DNA of 64,000 bases from Paenibacillus albicereus (GTDB taxonomy: Bacteria; Bacillota; Bacilli; Paenibacillales; Paenibacillaceae), in the NCBI RefSeq assembly GCF_012676905.1, contig NZ_CP051428.1, forward strand, positions 3,868,001 through 3,932,000, written 5' to 3'. A model generated the notes under the pieces. That model was given only the letters and a program-made list of their open reading frames with translations, did not search any database and had not been told where the DNA came from. Shown here one piece after another: positions 1 to 7,758 of the stretch (position 1 is its first letter; every line of letters begins with the position of its first letter). A program made the position numbers and the translations under genes.

Positions 1-545
1 CACAGTCCCCAGCCGTCATAGTCGCCTGCCGTACGCTGATAATGCACGCGCACCGTATCGGCCGGCAGCTCGGCCGGCTCGAAGCTATGTACTACATCGG
101 AGCCTTGCTTCAGCCACACCTCGTTCATCGCCGGCGAGGCCAGCGCGAACTTCTTATCGCCGCCGTCCTTGTCGCCGCTGGCCGGCTTCATGACGACGAG
201 GCCGACGTTCTTGGCGTCCGCCTTCAGCGGAATATCGACGTACGCTCCATATCCATCGGCCTGTCCGGCCGGGAAAAGCGTGCCGCCGTTCGGCCAGCCC
301 GAAGACGGCTGGGCGACATCGTCGAACTGCCACAGCCCCCAGCCCTCATAGTTGCCGTCCGCGCGCTGGTAATGCACGCGCAGATGGCCCTCCGGCACCG
401 GCGTCGCCGCCATGGCCTGAACGGCTGTATCACCGCCTGCCGCTTCGTTCGCCTGCGCAGGCAGCGCGCCGGAGAACAGGGACAGCAGCATCGCAAAGAT
501 CGCGGCGAAGGAAACGAACCGCTTCGTCGTAGCGCTCATCCTCAT
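1..545 (-). CDS. Secreted pullulanase-like protein, N-terminal part (cut by window edge)
   Basis: The visible 180 or so residues begin with a basic start (MRMSATTKRF), a hydrophobic stretch and an ALPAQA signal-peptidase-like site, so the protein is exported. Next comes a full pullulanase-associated (PUD/CBM41-like) module, starting near 'LRVHYQRADGNYEGWGLW' and ending about 'VHSFEPAEL', and then a second copy begins ('VRVHYQRTAGDYDGWGL'). Such modules bind alpha-glucans in front of type I pullulanase or amylase catalytic domains; the catalytic part lies outside the window, so the enzyme class is inferred. The start is the first of two in-frame ATGs, preceded by GAGGGGGT. Upstream lie a LacI-type palindrome and a cre-like site, which fits sugar-controlled expression. 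Only the sugar-binding modules are directly supported. Confidence 0.75.
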   Translation of the reverse strand, partial: MRMSATTKRFVSFAAIFAMLLSLFSGALPAQANEAAGGDTAVQAMAATPVPEGHLRVHYQRADGNYEGWGLWQFDDVAQPSSGWPNGGTLFPAGQADGYGAYVDIPLKADAKNVGLVVMKPASGDKDGGDKKFALASPAMNEVWLKQGSDVVHSFEPAELPADTVRVHYQRTAGDYDGWGL

Positions 546-595
546 TTTCAACAAGACCCCCTCGAATGAATGACTGCTAAGACAATGACTTTAAA

Positions 596-711
596 GCAAA
601 CGTTTGCATAAAACGGGAAAAAGAGACTCGCTCGTCCAAGAAACACGTGCGATTCACAGGACGGCAAGCATCGGCAACGAAATAAAGCGCTTACATAGAA
701 AACGTTTGCAC
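596..711 (-). promoter_or_regulatory. Operator cluster upstream of the pullulanase-like gene (LacI-type and cre-like sites)
   Basis: A perfect palindrome GCAAACGTTTGC lies at 596-607 and an imperfect copy GAAAACGTTTGC at 698-709. Between them, read on the minus strand, TGTAAGCGCTTTAT at about 682-696 matches the catabolite-responsive element consensus with one mismatch. All three have the central CG of LacI/CcpA-family operators. No convincing -35/-10 pair was found, so the promoter itself is not assigned. Confidence 0.6.
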
Positions 712-760
712 AACCTATTCTAGGGAAGGAGGGCTGACTCGTCAACCCTCTTTTATCCCC

Positions 761-1726
761 CTACTCCAGTCCTACCCCAAGCCCCTCCGTCAGCGCGCGG
801 CGGTAGAAATCCCCCGCCAGCGCCAGATCGAAGATGCCGAGCCCCATCGGATTGAAAAAGATCGTCTCTCCGGCGAGCCGCGCCAGCGCGTCGCGGCAGA
901 CGGCGTCCGCCAGCGTCAGCGCGTCCGGCTCCGCCAGCAGCCCCGCCGCATGCAGCCGCTCGATGTCCGTATCCTCGCGGCATACCTGGCTCCAGTCGTC
1001 GACGAATGTGCGCAGGCCGGCGACGCTGTGCGGCTCGTAGTCCCGCAGCGACACATGCAGCAGCAGCGCTCCCTGCGGCGGCGGCTCGTCGATGTAGCGG
1101 CTCGGCGCGACCGTGCAGGTCGCGGTCACATCCGACTGCCGATATAGCTCCCGCCAGTCTGTCGTCGCCTCGACGCGGCCGATCATCTCCGGCGGGATGC
1201 TGTCCTCCGCGATGCCGCGCACGTCATGCAGCAGCACCCGCTCCAAGCGCGGCCCGAGCAGCGCCGCCGCCATGTCCAGATGCAGGCGGCCGATCGGCCC
1301 CCAGCCGATGACGCCGAGCGTGAAGCCCTTGCCGCCCGCCGGACGCAGCTTCGCGTACCGGCGCAGCATGGCGCCGCTGACCGCCGCCGCGCGCAGCCCG
1401 TTCAGCAGGTCGCTGCGCAGCACGGCGAGCGGCTCGCCCGTCGACGGATCGTTCAGCGCGATCAGGTTGCGGGCGCGCGGCAGCCCCCGCTGCGGGTTGC
1501 CGGGGAAGCCGGCGATCCACTTGATGCCGGCCAGCTCCGTGCTCCCGCCCAGATAGGCCGGAGTCGCGATGATCCGGTTCGGCGTGCCGGGAAAGCGCAG
1601 GTACCCCTTGAGCGGCGCGGCGCTGTCCCCGGCGTCCATCGCGCGCACCGCATCCTCGACCCGGTCCGCCAGCCGTTCCCAATCCCAGCCGAGCTGGCGG
1701 ATATGTCCGTCGTTCAGGTAAAGCAT
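761..1726 (-). CDS. sbnB: 2,3-diaminopropionate biosynthesis dehydrogenase SbnB-like
   Basis: A 321-residue member of the ornithine cyclodeaminase/mu-crystallin family. The nucleotide-binding region is visible as GVIGWGPIGRLHLD near residue 138; the N-terminal segment 'GIKWIAGFPGNP' and the 'SDLLNGLRAAAVSG' region are typical of the SbnB branch. In siderophore and antibiotic pathways SbnB oxidises N-(1-amino-1-carboxy-2-ethyl)-glutamate to L-2,3-diaminopropionate and 2-oxoglutarate using NAD+. It lies 85 bp downstream of the sbnA-like gene in the same direction, the standard partner. Start chosen for GGAGGAG five bases upstream. The pairing makes the pathway call strong; the end product is unknown because no NRPS or NIS synthetase is in the window. 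Confidence 0.85.
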   Translation of the reverse strand: MLYLNDGHIRQLGWDWERLADRVEDAVRAMDAGDSAAPLKGYLRFPGTPNRIIATPAYLGGSTELAGIKWIAGFPGNPQRGLPRARNLIALNDPSTGEPLAVLRSDLLNGLRAAAVSGAMLRRYAKLRPAGGKGFTLGVIGWGPIGRLHLDMAAALLGPRLERVLLHDVRGIAEDSIPPEMIGRVEATTDWRELYRQSDVTATCTVAPSRYIDEPPPQGALLLHVSLRDYEPHSVAGLRTFVDDWSQVCREDTDIERLHAAGLLAEPDALTLADAVCRDALARLAGETIFFNPMGLGIFDLALAGDFYRRALTEGLGVGLE

Positions 1727-1811
1727 CGCATCTCCTCCTCTGTCCTGCGCTTCCTGGCCTTCTCCCCGACCTTCTCGATGCCGACCGCCTCCTTGCCCAT
1801 CAGACGCTCCG

Positions 1812-2804
1812 TCAAGGCGCGCCGTCCAGCTCCTCGTCCGGCTCCAGGCCGAGCTCGCGGCTCGCCCATCCGGCGTCGAACGCCGTATCGAGATAGCGGT
1901 CGCCCCGATCCGGCAGGATCGCCGCGACGACCGCTCCGGCAGGCAGGCTGCCGGCCATCCGGCGGATCGCGGCGACGACGCCGCCCGAGGAGGCTCCGGC
2001 GAGGATCGCCTCCCGCCTCAGCAGGCCGCGGCAGCCGCGCACGCAGTCGGCGTCGCTGACGCGCGCGACCTCGTCGGCCAGATCCGCGCGATGCAGCCCC
2101 GGCTCCAGCGCCGCCCCGAGCCCTGGAAAGCGCCGGACGCCGCTGCCCCCGCCGAACAGCGCGCTGCCCTGGGCGTCGACCGCGACGATCCGGGTCGGCC
2201 AGCCCCGGGCGCGAATGTAATCGGAGCAGCCTCGGATCGTGCCGCAGGAGCTGACGCCGCAGAACAGCCAGTCGACCTCCCCGAGCTCATCGGCGATCTC
2301 GGCCATCGTCGTGCGCTCATGCGCGGCGGCGTTGTCGGGATTGGCGTATTGATTTGTCCAGTAGGCTCCGGGGATGGACGCCCGCAGCTCCTGCACGCGG
2401 GCGATGCGCGCAGGCAAGAATTCGCCGGTCGCCGGATCGGGACGGCTCACCAGCTCGATCTCGCCGCCATAGGCGGCGATGAGCGACTTGTGCGTCTCGG
2501 TCGTGCGCGGGTCGACGACGCAGATGAAGCGCAGGCCCGCCTGCCGGCACAGCTGCGCGAGGCTGATGGCGAGATTGCCGGAGCTCGACTCGACGACCGC
2601 GCCGCCGGCACCCAGCTCCCCGCGCCGCATCGCCTCCTTCAGCATGTGGAGCGCGGCCCGGTCCTTGGCGCTGCCGCCCGGATTCATCCCTTCCAGCTTG
2701 GCATGCACCTCGAACGCCTCTCCGGCGAACAGCCGCGAGAGCCGCACGAGCGGCGTCCGCCCGATCGTCGACGCGATGCCTCCCTCCAGCTCCGGCCCCT
2801 GCAT
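1812..2804 (-). CDS. sbnA: N-(2-amino-2-carboxyethyl)-glutamate synthase SbnA-like (PLP enzyme)
   Basis: A 330-residue fold-type II PLP enzyme of the cysteine synthase family. The PLP lysine is in 'NPGGSAKDRAAL', the substrate loop in 'ESSSGNLAISLAQLC', and the phosphate-binding glycine-rich stretch in 'GVSSCGTIRGC'. SbnA condenses O-phospho-L-serine with L-glutamate; SbnB, encoded next, completes 2,3-diaminopropionate formation. The ATG follows AAGGGGAG by eight bases and overlaps the stop of the preceding gene by one base (TGATG), so translation is probably coupled. The SbnB neighbour separates it from ordinary O-acetylserine sulfhydrylase. Confidence 0.88.
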   Translation of the reverse strand: MQGPELEGGIASTIGRTPLVRLSRLFAGEAFEVHAKLEGMNPGGSAKDRAALHMLKEAMRRGELGAGGAVVESSSGNLAISLAQLCRQAGLRFICVVDPRTTETHKSLIAAYGGEIELVSRPDPATGEFLPARIARVQELRASIPGAYWTNQYANPDNAAAHERTTMAEIADELGEVDWLFCGVSSCGTIRGCSDYIRARGWPTRIVAVDAQGSALFGGGSGVRRFPGLGAALEPGLHRADLADEVARVSDADCVRGCRGLLRREAILAGASSGGVVAAIRRMAGSLPAGAVVAAILPDRGDRYLDTAFDAGWASRELGLEPDEELDGAP

Positions 2805-4330
2805 CACGACGACTCCCCTTCCCCGTAAAAAATCTTCTTGCGCTTGATCGGCCCGTCGGCCGCCTCGTCGCCAAGCCGCACCCTCCGCACCGCGATGCTC
2901 TCCAGCAAGCCGCTGCGGATCATCTCCCCGATCGCCGGGATGCGGGCCTCCACGTCCCGACCCGCCAGCTCCAGCTCCTCGTCGGAAGCGGACGGACTGT
3001 CGATGCCGATCGCCAGCCGGTTGCCCCGCATCTCGACGCGCAGCCGCGCGTCCGGCAGCCGGCGGCTGACCGCGTCCTCGATGTCGTACAGGCTGATCTT
3101 CTCGCCATGCTTGAGGTCGGGCCCGATGCGCTTGACGAGTCCGGCGAAGCTTTGTCGCAGCCGGCCGCCCGCGACAATCGGCCGCAGGTCGCGCACGACG
3201 TCGTAGGTGACGTAGCGAAGCGCCGGAAACGCCTCGCGCAGCGCGGAGGTAAGCACGAGCACCGTCTCGCCTTCCGGCAGCGGGTCCAGCCCGTCGCCAA
3301 GCGCTTCCGCAGGCACGCCCTCCGCGAGCAGCCCGTCGGCCAGCAGATAGCGGCCCTGCTCCGGGGAGTAGGAGGCGATCGTGCCGATCTCGATGGAGCC
3401 GTACGTATCGGCGACGTCGAGCTCGGTCAGGCCGAGCCGCGCCGCCGCCGCGTGCCGCCAGCCGGGCGAGGCCAGCTCGCCGACGAGCAGCACGCGCCGG
3501 ATGCCGAGCTCCGCCGTCCGGTCGGCCGACGCCAGGATGCGGTCGAGGATCGACGGCATCGTGTAGAGCACGTCCGGACGCAGCCGCTCCAGCGCAGATA
3601 CATGCTCCGCGATCGGCAGCTGGAACGGCAGCGTCTCGACCGAGAGGCCGAGCTCGCGGAACACCTCGCCCGCCGTCGCTTCGGCATGGCCCGTTCCCAT
3701 GTCGGAGACGGCCGTCCGCCACTCGCCGCCGGCCAGCAGCTCGCGGAACACGTCCAGCTTGACGCGCAGGTAATCCGCCTCGTCCTGCGGCGTGTAGTAG
3801 ATCGCCTTGCGCCGGCCCGAGCTCGTGCCGGACGTGCGGTAGACGTTCAGTCCCGCCTGCTCGGCGAGCGGATTGCCGTCCGTGTAGTAATGCCGCTCCA
3901 GCGCCGCCGCCGTCAGCAGCGGCAAGCCTTTCAGCAGCAGAAGCGACTCCGCCAGCTCCTCGGCAGAAGCAGCCGCGGATAGACGGCCGTCGCCGGCTCC
4001 ATCCACAGCGTCGGCCGCCTCGGCCGCGGCCTCCGTCCCTTCCTCTTGCGACGACGCTTCGCCGGCAGCACCGGCAGCCGCCCCCTCCGACGACGCTCCG
4101 CCCGCAGCACCGGCAGCCGACCCTTCCGACGACGCTCCGCCGGCAGCACCGGCAGCCGACCCTTCCGGCGACGCTCCGCCGGCAGCACCGGCAGCCGCCC
4201 CTTCCGACGACGCTTCGGTTGAATCCGCTGCTTGGTTCCCCGATGGTCCATCAGCCTCCGCCAGCCCGTCGATCCACGGAAAGCTCCGGCGCAGCCGTCC
4301 GATCGCCGCGCTCCACTCCGCTGCCCGCAT
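2804..4330 (-). CDS. Adenylate-forming ligase of the phenylacetate-CoA ligase-like superfamily, with Ala/Gly repeat insertion
   Basis: About 508 residues. The AMP-binding P-loop is seen as 'YRTSGTSSGRRKAIYY', the adenine-contacting region as 'DTYGSIEIGTIASY', and a C-terminal basic segment 'GPIKRKKIFYG' may supply the catalytic lysine. The family activates carboxylic acids as adenylates, then usually thioesters. Near the N-terminus (about residues 40-95) is a 13-residue Ala/Gly/Ser/Glu repeat encoded by a 39-bp DNA repeat, probably a flexible linker. The ATG used is preceded by GGAGG at seven bases; an upstream in-frame start is possible but has no ribosome binding site. First gene of the operon with sbnA and sbnB, so it may activate or load diaminopropionate or its partner acid; that is inference. 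Confidence 0.75.
   Translation of the reverse strand: MRAAEWSAAIGRLRRSFPWIDGLAEADGPSGNQAADSTEASSEGAAAGAAGGASPEGSAAGAAGGASSEGSAAGAAGGASSEGAAAGAAGEASSQEEGTEAAAEAADAVDGAGDGRLSAAASAEELAESLLLLKGLPLLTAAALERHYYTDGNPLAEQAGLNVYRTSGTSSGRRKAIYYTPQDEADYLRVKLDVFRELLAGGEWRTAVSDMGTGHAEATAGEVFRELGLSVETLPFQLPIAEHVSALERLRPDVLYTMPSILDRILASADRTAELGIRRVLLVGELASPGWRHAAAARLGLTELDVADTYGSIEIGTIASYSPEQGRYLLADGLLAEGVPAEALGDGLDPLPEGETVLVLTSALREAFPALRYVTYDVVRDLRPIVAGGRLRQSFAGLVKRIGPDLKHGEKISLYDIEDAVSRRLPDARLRVEMRGNRLAIGIDSPSASDEELELAGRDVEARIPAIGEMIRSGLLESIAVRRVRLGDEAADGPIKRKKIFYGEGESS
4050..4215. repeat. 39-bp tandem repeat inside the ligase gene
   Basis: Units begin at 4050, 4089, 4128, 4167 and 4206 (last partial), an exact 39-bp period. 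Each unit encodes 13 residues of the form GA(S/P)EG(S/A)AAGAAG, keeping the reading frame. Copy number is likely to vary between strains. Confidence 0.95.
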
Positions 4331-4939
4331 CGCTTCGCCTCCTCTTGTCGGCGGAGTCGATTCCGCCCATCGCAATACCGTATGCCATCGCGGCGCGGCA
4401 GGTGCGCCTCCCGCCGTCTCTAGCCTCCAGCCCCTATGCACGCAGGTTCCAGACCCGTGCAGACCCGTTGCCGCTTCGACCGAAGCCGGTTTTCTGCTCT
4501 TCCGAGGGACCTATGCTATGCATTTCCCTCTCCTGCCAACGACTGCTCAGACGCTTAAAGTCCCTTTTATCGCTTCTCCAAACTTCTAACGACGAGTCAG
4601 GCGCTTAAACTAGCCTCCAGCCTCTTCCCGCATGTTTTTTCGGCGTTTTGGCATGGCTAAGCCCATCACGCGCCGTTAGATTTGCGGGCTGCCCCCGCTG
4701 GGGGTTCTAACGATCTGATTCGTCGTCAGCTGCTCTGATTCGTCGTCAGCCGATCTGATTCGTCGTCAGCTGCTCTGATTCGTCGTTAGCCGATCTTATT
4801 CGTCGTCAGCCCCCGTTCACGCCGCGACCGGACAACCCGCCCGCCCTCCCTCCCTGATCCTCCATCGATCCGCGCCCAGTCGCCCGCCGCGCCTCGCCCA
4901 TACACTGGAACCATCCCTCCAGCGAAAGGAGCTAGCGGC
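4331..4939. other. Intergenic region between divergent ligase operon and ATP-grasp gene
   Basis: About 600 bp with no credible gene. It contains two similar segments around 4536-4562 and 4587-4612 ('CGCTTAAA' ends), then the 20-bp tandem array listed separately. Promoters for both flanking genes must lie here but no clear -35/-10 pair was recognised. Confidence 0.6.
4714..4813. repeat. 20-bp tandem repeat array, five copies
   Basis: Five head-to-tail units TCTGATTCGTCGTCAGCTGC begin at 4714, 4734, 4754, 4774 and 4794. The last bases alternate CTGC / CCGA, giving a 40-bp higher-order period. There are no spacers. It sits about 130 bp before the start of the ATP-grasp gene. Confidence 0.95.
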
Positions 4940-5746
4940 ATGTCTAGCGGTGAAAGCGGCGGCGACGCCACCCGGCGGTCCGTCGCCAGCAAGATGGAGA
5001 AGACGCAGCGGCTGCTCCAGCACGCGGAGCTCGCCAAGTCCGTGCCCGCGACGCGCTGGCTGAGCGAGGAGTCGCTCGCGGAGATGCTCCGCAAGCACCG
5101 CATGGTGTACGTGAAGCCCGACGTCGGCCGGATGGGCATCGGCGTCATGCGCGTCGAGCGCACCGCCAGCGGCTGGGCCTACCAGAGCGGCGAGACGGTG
5201 CGCCGCTTCGCGACCCGCAGCGGCCTGTACCGCTCGCTCGCCAAGCGGATCGGCGAGACGCCCTACCTCGTGCAGCGGGGCATCCGCATGCTGGAGCATG
5301 AAGGGCGTCCGTTCGACTTCCGCCTCATGATCCAGCAGGGCGAATCCGGCGCATGGGCCTGCAACGGCACAGCAGGGCGCGTCGCCCACCCCGCCAAGAT
5401 CGTCAGCAACGGCAGCCAAGGCGGCACGATCTTCGAGCCGAGGCGGCTGCTCGAGCCCGCCTTCGGCAAGTCGGAGGCCGAGGCGCTGCGGCGGCGCATG
5501 GACCGGATCGCGCTGCAGACGGCAGGCGAGCTCGGCCGATCGTATCCGGCGCTGCGCGAGCTCGGACTCGACCTTGCGGTCGACAAGAGCGGCAAGCCGT
5601 GGATTCTCGAGGTGAACACGCGCCCCGATCCGTGCCCGTTCACCAAGCTCGACGATCCGGCGATCATCCGGCGCATCGTCGAGTACGGCAAAGGCTACGG
5701 CCGCCGCTACAAGCTGATCTGCAACAAAGCGAAAAAAGCGCCCTGA
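4940..5746 (+). CDS. YheC/YheD-type endospore coat-associated ATP-grasp protein
   Basis: 268 residues, shorter than B. subtilis YheC/YheD and matching their ATP-grasp half. Visible landmarks are 'YVKPDVGRMGIGVMRV' (ATP-binding lysine), 'FDFRLMIQQGE', 'GTAGRVAHPAKIVSN', and the metal-binding end 'DLAVDKSGKPWILEVNTRPD'. Homologues are associated with the spore coat or mother-cell compartment, and no reaction is established for them. The ATG follows AAAGGAG. The gene is monocistronic, with a terminator overlapping its last codons. Confidence 0.85.
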   Translation: MSSGESGGDATRRSVASKMEKTQRLLQHAELAKSVPATRWLSEESLAEMLRKHRMVYVKPDVGRMGIGVMRVERTASGWAYQSGETVRRFATRSGLYRSLAKRIGETPYLVQRGIRMLEHEGRPFDFRLMIQQGESGAWACNGTAGRVAHPAKIVSNGSQGGTIFEPRRLLEPAFGKSEAEALRRRMDRIALQTAGELGRSYPALRELGLDLAVDKSGKPWILEVNTRPDPCPFTKLDDPAIIRRIVEYGKGYGRRYKLICNKAKKAP

Positions 5747-5757
5747 GGGGGCGCTTT
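5735..5757 (+). terminator. Terminator of the ATP-grasp gene
   Basis: Perfect 9-bp stem AAAGCGCCC / GGGCGCTTT with loop TGAGG, followed by CGTTCGTT. It overlaps the end of the coding sequence. The T-tract is short, so the efficiency is uncertain. Confidence 0.7.
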
Positions 5758-5908
5758 CGTTCGTTCGCATGTGAAAAGGGCATCGCGGCTGCGCGCCCCG
5801 ATCACCGCCGGGTCCGCTCCCGGCATTTCCTGCGGGCATGACGTCTGCGCGCCTCCGCCCGCACCGCCGGGTCTGCTCCGCGTTAAACCCTCGAAGCATC
5901 TACCTGCT

Positions 5909-6763
5909 TCATTTGATGCCGGAGATGTTGTAGTTCTCGATGATCTGCCGCTGGAAAAAGATGAAGATGACCATGATCGGCAGCACCATGAACGCCGCTC
6001 CCGCCATCTGCAGGGCGAAGTTCGTGCCGTGCTGCCCCTTGAGCAGCTGCAGGCCGACCGAGAGCGTGTACAGCTTCTCGTCGTTGGCGATGATGAGCGG
6101 CCACAGGAAGCTGTTCCAGCCGCCGATGAACGTCAGGATCGCCTGCACGGCGAGGATCGGCTTGGACATCGGCAGCACGACCTGCGCGAACAGCCGGTAC
6201 TCGCTCGCGCCATCGAGGCGCGTCGCCTCCATGATCTCCTCCGGCAGCGTGCTCATGAACTGACGGAACAGGAAGATGCCGAACGCGCTCGTGAAGCCGG
6301 GCAGCACGATGCCGAGCATCGTGTTGGTCAGTCCGGCGCCGTTCAGGATGAGATAGACCGGGATCATCGTGACCTGGCCGGGAATCATCATCGTGGCGAG
6401 CACGAGCAGGAACAGCTTCTCCCGCCCCTTGAACCGATACTTGGCGAAGCCGAAGCCGGCCATCGCGTTCAGCAGCAACCCGACGAACGAGAACAGCGTG
6501 ATGAGCAGCGTGTTGCTCAAGTAGGTGCCGAAGTCCATCTCCGTGAACAGCCGGGAAAAGTTGTCCCAGGTGAACGCCTCCGGCCAGAGCGTCGGCGGGA
6601 TGCGCTTGATCTCGCCCTCGGTCTTGAAAGCGGACAGCACCATCCAGACGAACGGCAGCACCATGGCGATGCCGAATACGGTCAGCACGATGCCGGCGGC
6701 CCACTGCGAGAGCCTTCCTCTCGGAGCGGCCGCGGCCGGCTTGCGGGTCGTCGCTTGTTTCAT
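5909..6763 (-). CDS. Sugar ABC transporter permease, MalG type
   Basis: 284 residues with six predicted membrane segments and the cytoplasmic EAA loop 'EEIMEATRLDGASEYRLF', which docks the ATPase. It is the second permease of the carbohydrate uptake (CUT1) transporter encoded with the upstream MalF-type gene and the lipoprotein SBP; no ATPase gene is present, so a shared MsmX-type ATPase is expected. Start supported by AGGAGGAGG upstream. Twelve bases separate it from the preceding permease gene. Sugar specificity follows from the neighbouring GH94 phosphorylase and is inferred to be a beta-glucan oligosaccharide. Confidence 0.9.
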   Translation of the reverse strand: MKQATTRKPAAAAPRGRLSQWAAGIVLTVFGIAMVLPFVWMVLSAFKTEGEIKRIPPTLWPEAFTWDNFSRLFTEMDFGTYLSNTLLITLFSFVGLLLNAMAGFGFAKYRFKGREKLFLLVLATMMIPGQVTMIPVYLILNGAGLTNTMLGIVLPGFTSAFGIFLFRQFMSTLPEEIMEATRLDGASEYRLFAQVVLPMSKPILAVQAILTFIGGWNSFLWPLIIANDEKLYTLSVGLQLLKGQHGTNFALQMAGAAFMVLPIMVIFIFFQRQIIENYNISGIK

Positions 6764-6775
6764 GTGAGCCTCCTC

Positions 6776-7660
6776 CTATTCCTCGGCTTGCTTCCGCTGC
6801 AGCCGCAGCTGCACCATCGTGACGGCGATGATGAGGAAGAACAGTACGAACGAGCCGGCGGCCGCATAGCCGAAGTGGCTGTACTGGAAGCCGTTCTGGT
6901 AGATGAACAGCGCGGCCGAGACGGTGCCGTTCAGCGGTCCGCCCTCGGTCATGACGAAGGGCTCCTCGAAAAATTGCAGCCAGCCGATCATCGTCGTGAC
7001 GGTCACGAAGAAGATCGCGAAGCGCATCATCGGCAGCGTGATCCGCGTCAGCTGCTGCCAGCCGCTCGCTCCGTCGAGCTGCGCCGCTTCATAATAGGAG
7101 CGGTCGATGCCCTGCAGCGCGGCGATGAAAATAATCATGTTCAGTCCGATGCTCCGCCAGAGCGCCAGCAGGATGAGCGACAGCTTGGCGATCGTCGGCT
7201 CGGTCAGCCACGGCACCTTGTCGAAGCCGATCGACGTCAGGATGAAGTTGAACAGCCCGATGCCCGGGTTGTACAGGTAGCTCCAGACGACGGCGACGGC
7301 GACGACGTTGGTCACCGAGGGCAGATAGTAGACGACGCGGAACACCTTGAACAGCCGCGAGCGGCCGAAATGGATGAGCAGCGCCACGCCGAGCGAGCAG
7401 GCGATGACGAGCGGCACGCCGATGACGACGTAAAAGAGCGTGTTGCGCAGCGCCAGCAGGAACACCGGATCGCCCAGCACGTCGGCGTAGTTGGTCAGGC
7501 CGACGAACGAAATGGACGAGTAGTCGGCCAGTCCCGCAAGGTCCATGTCGGTCAAGCTGATGCCCAGGGCGACGAGGATCGGCAGCAGCGAGAACACCGC
7601 CAGCAGGAGCAGCGTCGGTCCGATGAATACGTACGGCGCGGCTTTGGAGGAACCCTTCAT
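6776..7660 (-). CDS. Sugar ABC transporter permease, MalF type
   Basis: 294 residues with six membrane segments and the EAA loop 'DRSYYEAAQLDGASGWQQL'. It pairs with the MalG-type permease downstream. It lies 98 bp after the SBP gene, and that gap holds a strong GC-rich hairpin which may lower permease expression relative to binding protein, the usual stoichiometry in such operons. AAAGGAAGTG precedes the ATG. Confidence 0.9.
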   Translation of the reverse strand: MKGSSKAAPYVFIGPTLLLLAVFSLLPILVALGISLTDMDLAGLADYSSISFVGLTNYADVLGDPVFLLALRNTLFYVVIGVPLVIACSLGVALLIHFGRSRLFKVFRVVYYLPSVTNVVAVAVVWSYLYNPGIGLFNFILTSIGFDKVPWLTEPTIAKLSLILLALWRSIGLNMIIFIAALQGIDRSYYEAAQLDGASGWQQLTRITLPMMRFAIFFVTVTTMIGWLQFFEEPFVMTEGGPLNGTVSAALFIYQNGFQYSHFGYAAAGSFVLFFLIIAVTMVQLRLQRKQAEE

Positions 7661-7701
7661 ACACTCACTTCCTTTGCAAGTCGTGGCCGCTCATGACGGC
7701 A

Positions 7702-7744
7702 GGCGGTGGCCGAAAGCGGACCGGATCCGCCTCCGGCCGCCGCC
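7702..7744 (-). promoter_or_regulatory. Intercistronic hairpin between SBP and permease genes
   Basis: Outer arms GGCGGTGGCCG (7702-7712) and CGGCCGCCGCC (7734-7744), inner arms GCGGA / TCCGC. No T-run follows, so it may stabilise the SBP mRNA or attenuate transcription. Role is inferred from position. Confidence 0.5.
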
Positions 7745-7758
7745 GCGGCCCCTTCGCT

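Noticed and set aside
548-745. A 65-codon minus-strand frame upstream of the pullulanase-like gene
   Set aside because: It covers the operator region and has no recognisable protein features or ribosome binding site.
2805-3722. N-terminal extension of the sbnA-like gene
   Set aside because: It overlaps the ligase gene in another frame; the coupled TGATG start with AAGGGGAG explains the natural beginning.
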